A stretch of DNA of 64,000 nucleotides from Fusobacterium sp. SYSU M8D902 (GTDB lineage Bacteria; Fusobacteriota; Fusobacteriia; Fusobacteriales; Fusobacteriaceae): the NCBI RefSeq assembly GCF_040199715.1, contig NZ_JBEFNA010000003.1:1-64000 (forward strand), in the 5' to 3' direction. Of the stretch, positions 8,092 through 16,637 are shown one piece after another. The translations under genes were made by a program, and so were the position numbers. Position 1 is the stretch's first letter. Every line of letters starts with the position of its first letter. Under the pieces are notes generated by a model. That model was not told the DNA's origin, searched no databases, and worked only from the letters and a program-made list of their open reading frames with translations.

Positions 8092-8943
8092 ATGAAGAAA
8101 CAAGTATTGAAATACTTAGATGATAATTATAATTCTTTTAGTAAAAGCTTTAAAAAAATAGCTGAATACATAAGATACAATCAAAGTATAGTCTCTTTTA
8201 TTTCAATTAATGAATTAGCTAAAGAAACGGAAACAAGTCCAGCAACAATAACGAGATTTTCAAAAAGTTTAGGATTTAAAGGTTATCCAGATTTTCAAAA
8301 AATCTTTCAAAAAGAGGTAGAGCAACAAACTTCATATATGAAAGGTTTAAAGAATAGTATCACTGAAATAGACAATAGTAATAATATATTACAAGATATG
8401 ATTAGAACAAATATAGAGTTACTTCAAGAGATGGATGTTTTAGAGATAGAAAAAAGCTTAGATCAAGCTGTTAGATGGATAAAAGATAGTAGAAAACTTT
8501 ATATATTAGGAGCTAGAGGTTCATATGCTTTAGCCTATTATCTATATTTTATGTTAAAGGAATTTAGAGAAGGGGTAGAGTTAATGATATCTGGAGCTTC
8601 TGACTTTACAGATAAATTACTATATACTCAGAAAAATGATCTGTTGTTTACAATCTCTTTTCACCCATATACTAACTTTACTTATCAGGTTACAGAGTTC
8701 TTTAAGGAGCATGGAAATAAAGTTATAACTGTAACAGATAAAAAAGATTCAACATTGGGAAATATTTCAGATCTAGTATTAACAACTAAAAATGGAGAAA
8801 AGGCATATACATTTGTACCAGGGACAGTGATTATAAATGCTCTTTTAATGAAGCTAGGAATGGAAGATAAGGAAAACGTGGTAGATAAGTTGGATAAATT
8901 AAAAGAAATTACAGATAGATTTAATATCTATATTGATAAATAA
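8092..8943 (+). CDS. MurR/RpiR family transcriptional regulator
   Basis: A 283-residue regulator with an N-terminal helix-turn-helix (residues about 1-77; recognition helix near SPATITRFSKSLGFKGYPDF) and a C-terminal SIS sugar-phosphate binding domain (about 125-250). Members sense phosphosugars and control their catabolic genes. No sugar gene lies next to it. The following gene is proC, 10 nt away, so they share a transcript. The regulated pathway cannot be assigned from context. Confidence 0.85.
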   Translation: MKKQVLKYLDDNYNSFSKSFKKIAEYIRYNQSIVSFISINELAKETETSPATITRFSKSLGFKGYPDFQKIFQKEVEQQTSYMKGLKNSITEIDNSNNILQDMIRTNIELLQEMDVLEIEKSLDQAVRWIKDSRKLYILGARGSYALAYYLYFMLKEFREGVELMISGASDFTDKLLYTQKNDLLFTISFHPYTNFTYQVTEFFKEHGNKVITVTDKKDSTLGNISDLVLTTKNGEKAYTFVPGTVIINALLMKLGMEDKENVVDKLDKLKEITDRFNIYIDK

Positions 8944-8953
8944 GGAGACGAAT

Positions 8954-9769
8954 ATGAAAAGAATAGGTTTTATAGGTTGTGGAAATATGGGAGAGGCTTT
9001 TCTAAAAGGGATAATAAACTCTCAATTAGTAGAAAAGGCTGATATTTATGTGTATGATAAATTAAAGGGAGATTATATCTCTAATACTTATCAAGTAAAC
9101 CAAGCTAAAGAAGAGGTAGAGGTTATTGATAATTGTGATGTTGTATTTTTAGCAATTAAACCAAACGTTTATTTTGATGTGATAGATAAGATAAAAGATT
9201 CAGTAAATAGCACGAAAATATTGGTAGCTATGGCTCCTGGAATAACTATGGAAGATATTTTAGAGGAGACAGATAATAGAAATAGTAAGATAGTAAGAAC
9301 TATGCCAAACCTACCTTTGATGGTTCAAGAGGGATGTATAGCTTATGCTTTTAATGAGAATATTGAAGATGAAGAGAAGGCTTTCTTCAAAGAGTTATTT
9401 GAAAAAATAGGAATGGCAATTGAGACAAAAGAGGAGCTATTTGATGCTGTAATAGGAGCTTCAGGTTCATCACCAGCATTTATGTTTATGTTTATAGAAG
9501 CATTAGCAGATGCTGCTGTATATGAGGGATTACCAAGAAGTGATGCATATAAATTAGTAGGACAGACTCTAATTGGTTGTGGAAAGATGTTCTTAGAGAG
9601 TGGTAAGCATCCTGGAGAGTTAAAGGACAATGTATGTTCACCTGGTGGAACAACAATAGTAGGTGTAAGATATTTAGAAGAGAGTGGTTTTAGAGGAGCG
9701 ATTATAAAAGCTGCAACTGAAACTATAAAAAAATCTAAGGAAATGAGCCAAAATAGCAATAATAAATAA
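8954..9769 (+). CDS. proC: Pyrroline-5-carboxylate reductase
   Basis: A 271-residue enzyme making L-proline from pyrroline-5-carboxylate with NAD(P)H. The N-terminal dinucleotide motif GFIGCGNMGEA, the GASGSSPAF substrate loop and the PGGTTI motif near the C-terminus are visible. The ATG at 8954 is chosen because AGGAG lies 6 nt upstream; an earlier in-frame ATG at 8933 lies inside the upstream regulator gene. Proline synthesis genes proA and proB are not nearby. Confidence 0.93.
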   Translation: MKRIGFIGCGNMGEAFLKGIINSQLVEKADIYVYDKLKGDYISNTYQVNQAKEEVEVIDNCDVVFLAIKPNVYFDVIDKIKDSVNSTKILVAMAPGITMEDILEETDNRNSKIVRTMPNLPLMVQEGCIAYAFNENIEDEEKAFFKELFEKIGMAIETKEELFDAVIGASGSSPAFMFMFIEALADAAVYEGLPRSDAYKLVGQTLIGCGKMFLESGKHPGELKDNVCSPGGTTIVGVRYLEESGFRGAIIKAATETIKKSKEMSQNSNNK

Positions 9770-9777
9770 AAAAATAT

Positions 9778-9806
9778 TTGACAAAATAAAAAATATATGA
9801 TATTAT
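9778..9806 (+). promoter_or_regulatory. Promoter of the tRNA cluster
   Basis: TTGACA (9778-9783) and TATTAT (9801-9806) have an exact 17-nt spacer and lie 12 nt upstream of the first tRNA. TTGACA begins 9 nt after the proC stop. Confidence 0.65.
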
Positions 9807-9817
9807 CTTATGTGCTT

Positions 9818-9901
9818 GGAAGGTTATCCTAATTGGTAAGGAACCGGTCTTGAAAACCGGCGCCGCAAGGCTTCAGAGTTCGAATCTCTGATCTTCCGCC
9901 A
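9818..9901 (+). tRNA. tRNA-Ser (anticodon UGA)
   Basis: The acceptor stem GGAAGGT / ATCTTCC closes, the D-arm TCCT...AGGA is present, and the anticodon stem CCGGT / ACCGG encloses CTTGAAA, giving anticodon TGA. A long variable arm with the GCC-GCAA-GGC stem confirms a class II serine tRNA. CCA is encoded (9899-9901). Confidence 0.96.
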
Positions 9902-9906
9902 TAAAC

Positions 9907-9997
9907 GGTGAAGTGGCAGAGTGGCCTAATGCACTCCCCTGCTAAGGGAGAGTACCTATAAACGGTACCGAGAGTTCAAATCTCTCCTTCACCGCCA
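9907..9997 (+). tRNA. tRNA-Ser (anticodon GCU)
   Basis: The acceptor stem GGTGAAG / CTTCACC and anticodon stem CTCCC / GGGAG enclose CTGCTAA, giving anticodon GCT. A long variable arm (GGTACC-type stem) marks a serine tRNA. CCA is encoded. It lies 5 nt after the first tRNA-Ser. Confidence 0.96.
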
Positions 9998-10009
9998 TTT
10001 GAATCAAAC

Positions 10010-10034
10010 GGGTAGAGTATCTACCCTTTTTTTA
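10010..10034 (+). terminator. Terminator between tRNA-Ser and tRNA-Arg
   Basis: The stem GGGTAGA / TCTACCC with a 3-nt loop is followed by eight T. It should end the two-serine-tRNA transcript, although the arginine tRNA starts only a few bases later with no clear promoter, so partial read-through is likely. Confidence 0.85.
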
Positions 10035-10040
10035 TAAAAC

Positions 10041-10117
<77 letters not shown>

Positions 10118-10131
10118 TTTATAGTTAAAAT

Positions 10132-10154
10132 GAGAGTATGGACTCTCTTTTTTT
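10132..10154 (+). terminator. Terminator after tRNA-Arg
   Basis: The stem GAGAGT / ACTCTC with an ATGG loop is followed by T7. Confidence 0.88.
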
Positions 10155-10178
10155 ATATTGTGATATAGGGGGAAATTT

Positions 10179-10814
10179 ATGTTTGGTATAATTAACTATG
10201 GAATGTATATTACATCTAGTATAATTTTAGCTTTGATCCCAGGAACGGATACTGTATTTATATTGGGACAATCTATATCTAATAGTAGAAAATCTGGTAT
10301 CTATTCAGCATTAGGAGTTTGTTCAGGGATCTTAGTACACACTTTTTTAGCAGCTTTTGGACTGTCTATAATATTAAAAAATTCAATTACTGCATTCAAT
10401 ATTGTGAAGAGTTTAGGAGCACTTTACCTTGTTTATATGGGGATTAAAAGTATAAGATCTAAAGAGGATATGTTGATTAGTGATGGAGAAAAGAGTAAGG
10501 AGAATTTAAAAAAATCTTTTGTTCAAGGGGTAATTTCAAATGTTTTAAATCCTAAAGTTGCACTGTTTTTCTTAGCTTTTTTACCACAGTTTGTAGATAA
10601 TGAAAATACATATGGAGCTTTGCCATTTGCTATTTTAGGATTAACATCATTTATGATCTCTGGAATTTGGTGTGTATCTCTTTCAATTTTTGCATCACTT
10701 ATCTCAAAATTTCTAAAAAGAAATAAAAATTTTGGAAAGATAATTAATAAAATTTCTGGAACAATTTTTATAATTTTGGGTATAAATTTACTCAAAGCTA
10801 AAATAAATGGGTAG
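10179..10814 (+). CDS. LysE/RhtB family amino-acid exporter
   Basis: A 211-residue integral membrane protein with about six hydrophobic segments and the family signature near the N-terminus (IPGTDTVFILGQS, residues about 21-33). Members export basic or neutral amino acids such as lysine, threonine or homoserine. The substrate is not predictable here. It is a single gene between a tRNA terminator and the infC promoter, with GGGGG before the ATG. Confidence 0.88.
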   Translation: MFGIINYGMYITSSIILALIPGTDTVFILGQSISNSRKSGIYSALGVCSGILVHTFLAAFGLSIILKNSITAFNIVKSLGALYLVYMGIKSIRSKEDMLISDGEKSKENLKKSFVQGVISNVLNPKVALFFLAFLPQFVDNENTYGALPFAILGLTSFMISGIWCVSLSIFASLISKFLKRNKNFGKIINKISGTIFIILGINLLKAKING

Positions 10815-10835
10815 TTGCAAAAAAATATAAAATCC

Positions 10836-10864
10836 TTGACTTTTTGTAAAAAATAACGTATAAT
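10836..10864 (+). promoter_or_regulatory. Promoter of the infC-rpmI-rplT operon
   Basis: TTGACT (10836-10841) and TATAAT (10859-10864) with an exact 17-nt spacer. Transcription would start near 10871, giving a leader of about 175 nt. Confidence 0.75.
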
Positions 10865-10889
10865 TATAAAAGTAATAAAATAAATATTA

Positions 10890-11020
10890 AAGAAGAAACT
10901 ACCTGTTTCTCACCTTATGGGCACTAGAAGCTTACACAGGGTTGACTTTTAAAAATGAGAAGTAACATTGTTTATTATAAAAGTTGAGATACAGGGCATA
11001 GTTTGTCCTGTTTTTTATTT
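10890..11020 (+). promoter_or_regulatory. Structured leader with attenuator upstream of infC
   Basis: The leader ends in an intrinsic terminator: ACAGGGCA (10991-10998) pairs with TGTCCTGT (11004-11011) and is followed by a T-rich run to 11020, all upstream of the infC start. Upstream pairings include CCTGT (10902-10906) with ACAGG (10936-10940), TTCTCA (10907-10912) with TGAGAA (10956-10961), and ACTTTTA (10945-10951) with TAAAAGT (10978-10984). CCTGT could alternatively capture the ACAGG of the terminator, giving an antiterminator. This resembles L20-type autogenous control known in Firmicutes, but homology to that leader is not established. Confidence 0.7.
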
Positions 11021-11044
11021 ATAATTAAAATGGAGGTGCTTACT

Positions 11045-11548
11045 ATTACTGATAAAATTAGAATTAATGAAAAAATAAAAGGAAAAGAGTTTAGAATAAT
11101 CTCATCTTCTGGAGAACAATTAGGAGTTATGAGTGCTAATGCAGCTCTTGACTTAGCAAGACAAGAGGGATTAGACTTAGTTGAGATAGCAGCTACTGCA
11201 AAGCCACCTGTATGTAAAATAATGGATTTTGGAAAATACAGATATGAGCAGACAAGAAAAGCTAAAGAAGCTAAGAAAAATCAAAAGCAAACAGTTGTTA
11301 AAGAGGTAAAAGTAACAGCTAGAATAGATAGTCATGACTTAGATACAAAAGTATCTCAAATTAAAAAGTTCTTAGAGAAAGAAAATAAAGTAAAAGTAAC
11401 ATTAGTGTTATTTGGAAGAGAGAAAATGCATGCTACATTAGGTGTAGATACACTTGATGAGATAGCAGAAAGATTTGCTGAAATAGCTGAAGCCGATAAA
11501 AAATACAACGATAAGCAAAAACATATAATCTTATCACCTAAAAAATAA
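11045..11548 (+). CDS. infC: Translation initiation factor IF-3, with AUU start codon
   Basis: A 167-residue IF-3, which binds the 30S subunit and proofreads the initiator codon. It has the N-terminal RINEKI motif and the C-terminal domain with VKVTARIDSHD and the KVTLVLFGREK stretch. I place the start at ATT 11045-11047, 8 nt after GGAGG (11032-11036). The in-frame ATG at 11030 overlaps that ribosome binding site, and the TTG at 11003 lies in the attenuator stem. AUU starts are the known basis of IF-3 autoregulation in enterobacteria. It leads the infC-rpmI-rplT operon. Confidence 0.93.
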   Translation: MTDKIRINEKIKGKEFRIISSSGEQLGVMSANAALDLARQEGLDLVEIAATAKPPVCKIMDFGKYRYEQTRKAKEAKKNQKQTVVKEVKVTARIDSHDLDTKVSQIKKFLEKENKVKVTLVLFGREKMHATLGVDTLDEIAERFAEIAEADKKYNDKQKHIILSPKK

Positions 11549-11592
11549 TTAATAATAAAACAGATTTAGATATTTGAGAGGAGGACATTATT

Positions 11593-11799
11593 ATGCCAAA
11601 AATGAAGACTCATAGAGGAGCTAAAAAAAGAATTAAAGTTACAGGAACAGGTAAATTTGTAGTTAAACATTCAGGAAAAAGCCATATCTTAACTAAGAAA
11701 GATAGAAAAAGAAAAAACAACTTAAAGAAAGATTTCGTAGTAACTGAAACTTTAACAAGACATATGAAAGCATTATTACCATATGGAGCAGGAAGATAA
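11593..11799 (+). CDS. rpmI: 50S ribosomal protein L35
   Basis: A 68-residue, very basic ribosomal protein with the L35 signature [13 protein letters not shown] at the N-terminus and a lysine/arginine-rich middle. GAGGAGG lies upstream of the ATG. It is in the conserved infC-rpmI-rplT order. Confidence 0.97.
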   Translation: MPKMKTHRGAKKRIKVTGTGKFVVKHSGKSHILTKKDRKRKNNLKKDFVVTETLTRHMKALLPYGAGR

Positions 11800-11852
11800 T
11801 TAGTTTTATCATAAAATCAGATTTTTGTGTGAAATAATTAGGAGGAAAAGTA

Positions 11853-12203
11853 ATGAGAGTTAAAACTGGTATAGTTAGAAGAAGAAAGCATAAAAAAGTT
11901 TTAAAAACAGCTAAAGGATTTAGAGGTGCTTCTGGTGACGTTATAAAACAAGCTAAACAAGCTACAATGAGAGCAGCAGCTTATTCAACAAGAGATAGAA
12001 AAGTAACAAAAAGAAGAATGAGACAATTATGGATCATCAGAATTAATACAGCAGCTAGATTAAATGGATTAACTTATTCAACATTAATGAATGGTCTTAA
12101 GAAAGCTGGAATCGTATTAGATAGAAAAGTATTAGCAGATATCGCTTTAAACAATGCAGCTGAGTTCGCTAAATTAGCAGAAACTGCAAAAGCAGCTTTA
12201 TAA
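11853..12203 (+). CDS. rplT: 50S ribosomal protein L20
   Basis: A 116-residue protein that is needed early in 50S assembly. The N-terminal basic extension ([15 protein letters not shown]) and the conserved [13 protein letters not shown] segment identify L20. In several bacteria L20 binds the leader of this operon and represses it; the leader at 10890-11020 is the obvious candidate site here. A strong terminator follows. Confidence 0.97.
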   Translation: MRVKTGIVRRRKHKKVLKTAKGFRGASGDVIKQAKQATMRAAAYSTRDRKVTKRRMRQLWIIRINTAARLNGLTYSTLMNGLKKAGIVLDRKVLADIALNNAAEFAKLAETAKAAL

Positions 12204-12223
12204 TTAGTCAAGTAAATAATTAA

Positions 12224-12252
12224 GAGAGTTTCGTTTGAAACTCTCTTTTTTT
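12224..12252 (+). terminator. Terminator of the infC-rpmI-rplT operon
   Basis: A 9-bp stem GAGAGTTTC / GAAACTCTC with a GTTT loop is followed by T7. Confidence 0.93.
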
Positions 12253-12260
12253 ATGTACAT

Positions 12261-13499
12261 CTATATGTATAATGGATATTTTAAACAGAATAGTTTAACT
12301 TCATCTTTTATCTTAGCTAACTCACTATCGTTTTTAATATTATCAATAACTTTTAAGATAAAGTGACCAATAATCTCCATTTCGCTCTCTTTCATACCTC
12401 TTGTAGTCACAGCAGGAGTACCTATTCTAATTCCACTTGTAACCATAGGTTTTTCAGTATCATATGGAATTCCATTTTTATTAACTGTAATACCAGCTTT
12501 ATCTAAAGCTTTTTCTACCTCTGCACCAGTAAAACCTTTAGATTTTACATCAATTAGCATCATATGGTTGTCAGTTCCACCACTTACAATTCTAAGTCCA
12601 CCTTTTTCTAAAACTTTAGCTAGTGTTTGAGCATTTTTTACAATTTGTTTTTGGTATTCGATAAATTCAGAAGATAGAGCCTCTTTGAATGCCACAGCTT
12701 TAGCAGCAATAATATGCATCAATGGACCACCTTGTATACCTGGAAAAATAGTTTTATCTATTTTTTTAGCAATCTCCTCATTGTTAGTCATAATTATACC
12801 ACCACGAGGTCCTCTTAGAGTTTTGTGAGTAGTTGTAGTAACTACATCTGCATATGGTACAGGAGATGGATGTACACCAGCAGCAACCAAGCCAGCAATA
12901 TGAGCCATATCAACCATAAGGTAAGCTCCAACCTTATCTGCAATCTCTCTAAATCTTTTAAAGTCAATAACTCTTGAGTAAGCACTAGCTCCAGCAATAA
13001 TAAGTTTTGGTTTAGTTTCTAAAGCTATCTTTTCAACTTCGTCATAATCTATCTTCTCATCATTTTGAGATACACTATAAGATACAATGTTATAGTCTTT
13101 ACCTGAGAAGTTTACATTTTTACCATGAGTTAAGTGTCCACCATGATCTAGTTTCATACCTAAAATAGTATCTCCTATGTTTAGAAGAGCTTTATATACA
13201 CCCATATTAGCTTGAGATCCAGAATGAGGTTGTACATTTACATAGTTTACATTAAATAATTTTTTAGCTCTTTCAATTGCTAATTTTTCTGCTACATCAA
13301 CAAATTCACAACCACCATAATATCTCTTGTCAGGATACCCTTCAGCATACTTGTTAGTCATAATACTTCCAGCAGCTTCCAAAACTCCTTCAGATACAAA
13401 GTTTTCAGAGGCAATAAGTTCAATTCCCTCATTTTGTCTTTTTTTCTCCAATTCTATTGCGTCAAAAATTTCTCTATCAATTTCATAAAGTTTTTTCAT
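12261..13499 (-). CDS. glyA: Serine hydroxymethyltransferase
   Basis: A 412-residue PLP enzyme that interconverts serine and glycine and loads one-carbon units on tetrahydrofolate. The PLP lysine motif [14 protein letters not shown], the N-terminal [10 protein letters not shown]-type motif and the [15 protein letters not shown] segment are visible. The ATG at 13499 is preceded by GGAGG at a good distance; an ATG 12 nt further upstream contributes only four residues and overlaps that site. It lies 18 nt after an ArsC-like gene and is probably cotranscribed with it. Confidence 0.96.
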   Translation of the reverse strand: MKKLYEIDREIFDAIELEKKRQNEGIELIASENFVSEGVLEAAGSIMTNKYAEGYPDKRYYGGCEFVDVAEKLAIERAKKLFNVNYVNVQPHSGSQANMGVYKALLNIGDTILGMKLDHGGHLTHGKNVNFSGKDYNIVSYSVSQNDEKIDYDEVEKIALETKPKLIIAGASAYSRVIDFKRFREIADKVGAYLMVDMAHIAGLVAAGVHPSPVPYADVVTTTTHKTLRGPRGGIIMTNNEEIAKKIDKTIFPGIQGGPLMHIIAAKAVAFKEALSSEFIEYQKQIVKNAQTLAKVLEKGGLRIVSGGTDNHMMLIDVKSKGFTGAEVEKALDKAGITVNKNGIPYDTEKPMVTSGIRIGTPAVTTRGMKESEMEIIGHFILKVIDNIKNDSELAKIKDEVKLFCLKYPLYI

Positions 13500-13517
13500 A
13501 TGAACCTCCATAATAAG

Positions 13518-13874
13518 TTATTTAAAAAACTCTTCCCACTTATCTTTTTTAAAACCGATTAAAATACCCTTGTCAGAAATAACTAAAGGTCTTTTAACTA
13601 ACATACCATTAGAGGATAGAATTTCTATCATCTCATCTTCACTAGCAGTTGTAAGTTTTTCTTTTAAATTCATCTCTCTGTATAAGATTCCACTTGTATT
13701 AAAAAACTTTTTTGCAGGTAGTCCACTAAGAGCAATGTATTTTTTTAATTCCTCTTTAGTAGGATTATTTTCTACAATATGTCTACTTTCAAAATCTATT
13801 TTATTCTCTTCTAGCCATTTTCTGGCATTTATACAAGTAGAACACTTAGGATAATTAATAAATAATACTGACAT
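13518..13874 (-). CDS. ArsC/Spx family thioredoxin-fold protein
   Basis: A 118-residue protein with the CxxC redox pair in PKCSTC (residues 9-14) and the ArsC-family RPLV motif in KRPLVIS near residue 95. It resembles the YffB/YusI/Spx branch rather than true arsenate reductases, since no ars genes are near. It may be a small reductase or a stress regulator. AAGGAGG lies upstream of the start, and glyA follows. Confidence 0.8.
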   Translation of the reverse strand: MSVLFINYPKCSTCINARKWLEENKIDFESRHIVENNPTKEELKKYIALSGLPAKKFFNTSGILYREMNLKEKLTTASEDEMIEILSSNGMLVKRPLVISDKGILIGFKKDKWEEFFK

Positions 13875-13954
13875 AAAACATTCCTCCTTAAAATAAATGT
13901 ATATTTATATTATACTAAATTTGTCATAATAAAAGCAAGATAGAAATATATAAA

Positions 13955-13983
13955 TTGACGAATCTTATAAAAAATGGTATACT
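13955..13983 (+). promoter_or_regulatory. Promoter of the brnQ gene
   Basis: TTGACG (13955-13960) and TATACT (13978-13983) are spaced by 17 nt with a TGg extension to the -10. No T-box or other riboswitch fold is apparent in the 55-nt leader. Confidence 0.7.
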
Positions 13984-14038
13984 TTCTAAGTCATTTATGT
14001 CTAAAAAAATAGTATAAAAAAATAATTTAAATAAAGGA

Positions 14039-15331
14039 GTGAGAAAAATTTATAAGACTAAGGATATTGTATTAACGGGATTTGCACTATTTGCAATGTT
14101 ATTTGGAGCTGGAAATTTAATATTTCCACCTACAGTTGGATATATAGTAGGAGATAATTGGAAGTTAGCAGCATTTGGATTTTTTATTACGGGAATAGGA
14201 TTTCCATTGATGGGGATAATAGCATCTGGATTTGCAGGAACTGAATTGGATCACTTTTCAGATAGAGTATCACCAATGTTTAGTAGAGTGTTTAACACTG
14301 CTCTAATTTTGGCTATTGGACCTTTTTTAGCGATTCCAAGAACAGGGGCAACAGCTTTTGAAGTTATGATGACTCCATATGTAGGAATGGGGAATTCAAC
14401 TGTAAAGTTTATATTTTTACTTATTTACTTTGGAATAGTTTTACTTTTCTCTTTAAGAGAGAGTGCTGTAATTGATAGAATTGGAAAAATTTTAACTCCA
14501 ATCCTTTTAATAGTTTTAGCTATAATAATTTTTAAAGGGGTAACTACTCCAATAGGAGAATTGATCTCTACAGGGACAGAAAATAATTTTAGATTTGGAT
14601 TTTACAATGGTTATCAAACAATGGACACACTTGCAGCTATAATATTTGCAAGTATAATTTTAAAGACAATAAATGGCAAGAATAAAGGTTTAGAGAGAAA
14701 AGATCAATTGATATTTCTTTTAAAAGCTAGTGCTATAGCTGTAGTAGGATTGGCTATAGTATATGGAGGATTGCTTTATATAGGGGCAACATCAACATCA
14801 GTATTAGAAAATAAGGGAACAACACAACTTTTAAATGCAATTGTTGAGAAACTTTTAGGTAAGAGTGGAAACTTATTATTAGGAGTATGTGTGGCAGGAG
14901 CTTGTTTGACAACTGCTATTGGACTTACAGCAACTGTTGGAGATTACTTTAGTTCAATCTTCAATACAAAATATGAAAAAATAGTTGTAGTAAATATATT
15001 AGTAAGTCTTATTTTTGCTAACTTTGGAGTGGATTTAATAGTGAAGATTGCTGCTCCGATATTAACATTTATCTATCCAATAGCTATAGTTTTAATTGTG
15101 CTAAATTTCTTTAAAAAGTATTTTGACGATAGAGGAATATTTATAGGTTGTGTAATTGGAGCTGGATTTATTGGTGGAATAGAGACATTACAAATGTTAG
15201 GATATTGTCCAGCAACTCTATATAGCTTCTATTTAAAATTACCATTCCAAGATTATGGATTAGCTTGGTTAATTCCTAGTGCAGTAGTTGGTGGATTATT
15301 TAGAGCAGTAGAAAAGATAAAACAAAAATAG
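14039..15331 (+). CDS. brnQ: Branched-chain amino acid:cation symporter BrnQ (LIVCS family)
   Basis: An integral membrane protein of about 430 residues with roughly twelve hydrophobic segments and the family N-terminus DIVLTGFALFAMLFGAGN. It imports leucine, isoleucine and valine with Na+ or H+. The start is uncertain. The GTG at 14039 uses the last G of the only ribosome binding site (AAAGGAG 14033-14039), which is too close to be normal. The in-frame ATT at 14048 lies 8 nt after that site and would give a 427-residue protein beginning MYKTKDIVL. No ATG or TTG is available between them. Confidence 0.9.
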   Translation: MRKIYKTKDIVLTGFALFAMLFGAGNLIFPPTVGYIVGDNWKLAAFGFFITGIGFPLMGIIASGFAGTELDHFSDRVSPMFSRVFNTALILAIGPFLAIPRTGATAFEVMMTPYVGMGNSTVKFIFLLIYFGIVLLFSLRESAVIDRIGKILTPILLIVLAIIIFKGVTTPIGELISTGTENNFRFGFYNGYQTMDTLAAIIFASIILKTINGKNKGLERKDQLIFLLKASAIAVVGLAIVYGGLLYIGATSTSVLENKGTTQLLNAIVEKLLGKSGNLLLGVCVAGACLTTAIGLTATVGDYFSSIFNTKYEKIVVVNILVSLIFANFGVDLIVKIAAPILTFIYPIAIVLIVLNFFKKYFDDRGIFIGCVIGAGFIGGIETLQMLGYCPATLYSFYLKLPFQDYGLAWLIPSAVVGGLFRAVEKIKQK

Positions 15332-15334
15332 TAT

Positions 15335-15376
15335 AAAAAAAGAGGGGTTTTACTATAAAGTAAAACCTCTCTTTTT
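15335..15376. terminator. Bidirectional terminator between brnQ and the acyl-CoA dehydrogenase
   Basis: A 14-bp stem AGAGGGGTTTTACT / AGTAAAACCTCTCT (15341-15354 with 15359-15372) has one G-U pair, A7 before it and T6 after it. It sits between two convergent genes. Confidence 0.93.
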
Positions 15377-15386
15377 TAGTTGGTTA

Positions 15387-16508
15387 CTATTTAATACCCA
15401 TATGAGCAGCTATAACTACTTTTTGAACCTCTGAAGTTCCTTCATAGATCTCAGTAACTTTAGCATCTCTCATCATTCTTTCAACAGGGAATTTTTTAGA
15501 ATATCCATTTCCACCAAATAATTGAACAGCTTTTGTAGTAACTTCCATAGCTACCTCAGAACAGAATAGTTTAGCCATAGATGCCATATATCCATAGTCT
15601 TCTCCTAAATCTTTCATAGTAGCAGCTCTGTAAGTCATAAATCTAGCAGCTTCTATTTTAGTTTGTAGATCAGCTATAACAAACTGAATGTTTTGGTGAT
15701 GTGATATTGGTTTTCCAAGTTGCATTCTATTTTTAACATATTCAATAGCAGAATCCAAAGCTCCTTGAGCAATTCCAACAGCTTGAGCAGCCACTCCAAT
15801 TCTACCTCCGTTTAAAGTAGTCATAGCAACTTTTAATCCCTCTCCTAAATTACCAAGTAGATTTTCTTCTGGGATAACACAGTTATCAAAGATTAATTCA
15901 GCAGTAGATGAACCTCTTACACCCATTTTATCTTCAGCTTCTCCAACTGAGAATCCTTTAGTTCCTCTTTCAACAATAAAAGCTGAGATGCTGTTATCTT
16001 CAAAGTTTGTTTTAGCAAATACCACAAAGATATCAGCTTCATGTGAATTAGTTATTAAAACTTTTTTTCCATTAAGTGTGTAATGATTATTCTCTTTAAC
16101 TGCAGTTGTTCTAGTTCCAGCTTCAGATTCTGTCCAACCAAAAGCTCCTAATTTCTTTCCACTTGCTAAAGGAATAAGATATTTTGTTTTTTGCTCCTCA
16201 TTACCATAAGTATATATAGGCCAAGAGCAAAGAGAAGTGTGTGCTGACATTATAACACCAGTAGAGGCACAAGCTTTTGATAACTCTTCAACAGCTGCTA
16301 CATAAGTTAAATTATCCATTCCAAGTCCACCATATTTTTTATCAAATGGAATTCCCATAACACCATTGGCACCTAATGCTTTAATTGAATTAAAAGGGAA
16401 AGAAGCATCCTTGTCAATTTGTGCAGCTATAGGAGCAACCTCTTTAGCTGTTAACTCTCTAACTTTAGATAAAAATAATTCTTGTTCATTGGAAAATTTA
16501 AAATTCAT
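15387..16508 (-). CDS. Acyl-CoA dehydrogenase (short-chain/butyryl type)
   Basis: A 373-residue flavoprotein of the acyl-CoA dehydrogenase family. The substrate/FAD loop FGWTESEAGT and the catalytic-glutamate motif IYEGTSEVQ near the C-terminus are present, as is QLFGGNGYSKKFPVERMMRDA. Butyrate-forming anaerobes use such an enzyme to reduce crotonyl-CoA, usually with EtfAB next to it; no etf genes are here. It diverges from a LysR gene, a layout typical of a regulator and its target. The substrate chain length is not certain. Confidence 0.88.
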   Translation of the reverse strand: MNFKFSNEQELFLSKVRELTAKEVAPIAAQIDKDASFPFNSIKALGANGVMGIPFDKKYGGLGMDNLTYVAAVEELSKACASTGVIMSAHTSLCSWPIYTYGNEEQKTKYLIPLASGKKLGAFGWTESEAGTRTTAVKENNHYTLNGKKVLITNSHEADIFVVFAKTNFEDNSISAFIVERGTKGFSVGEAEDKMGVRGSSTAELIFDNCVIPEENLLGNLGEGLKVAMTTLNGGRIGVAAQAVGIAQGALDSAIEYVKNRMQLGKPISHHQNIQFVIADLQTKIEAARFMTYRAATMKDLGEDYGYMASMAKLFCSEVAMEVTTKAVQLFGGNGYSKKFPVERMMRDAKVTEIYEGTSEVQKVVIAAHMGIK

Positions 16509-16637
16509 AGTAACTTCCTAAAATATTAATTAAAAATAGTTTCTTTTATTTATGTATTGATTTTATCACAAAAATATCATAAAATAAAATTATATATATT
16601 TATTAAAATATAAGAAAAAATTATAAGAGGTGATAAG

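Noticed and set aside
12261-13874. Arsenic-resistance function for the ArsC-like gene
   Set aside because: No ars genes are adjacent, and the gene is paired with glyA; the fold is shared with Spx/YffB proteins.
13875-14038. Possible T-box leader in front of the branched-chain amino acid transporter
   Set aside because: The mapped promoter leaves only about 50 nt of leader, with no specifier stem, T-box sequence or terminator.
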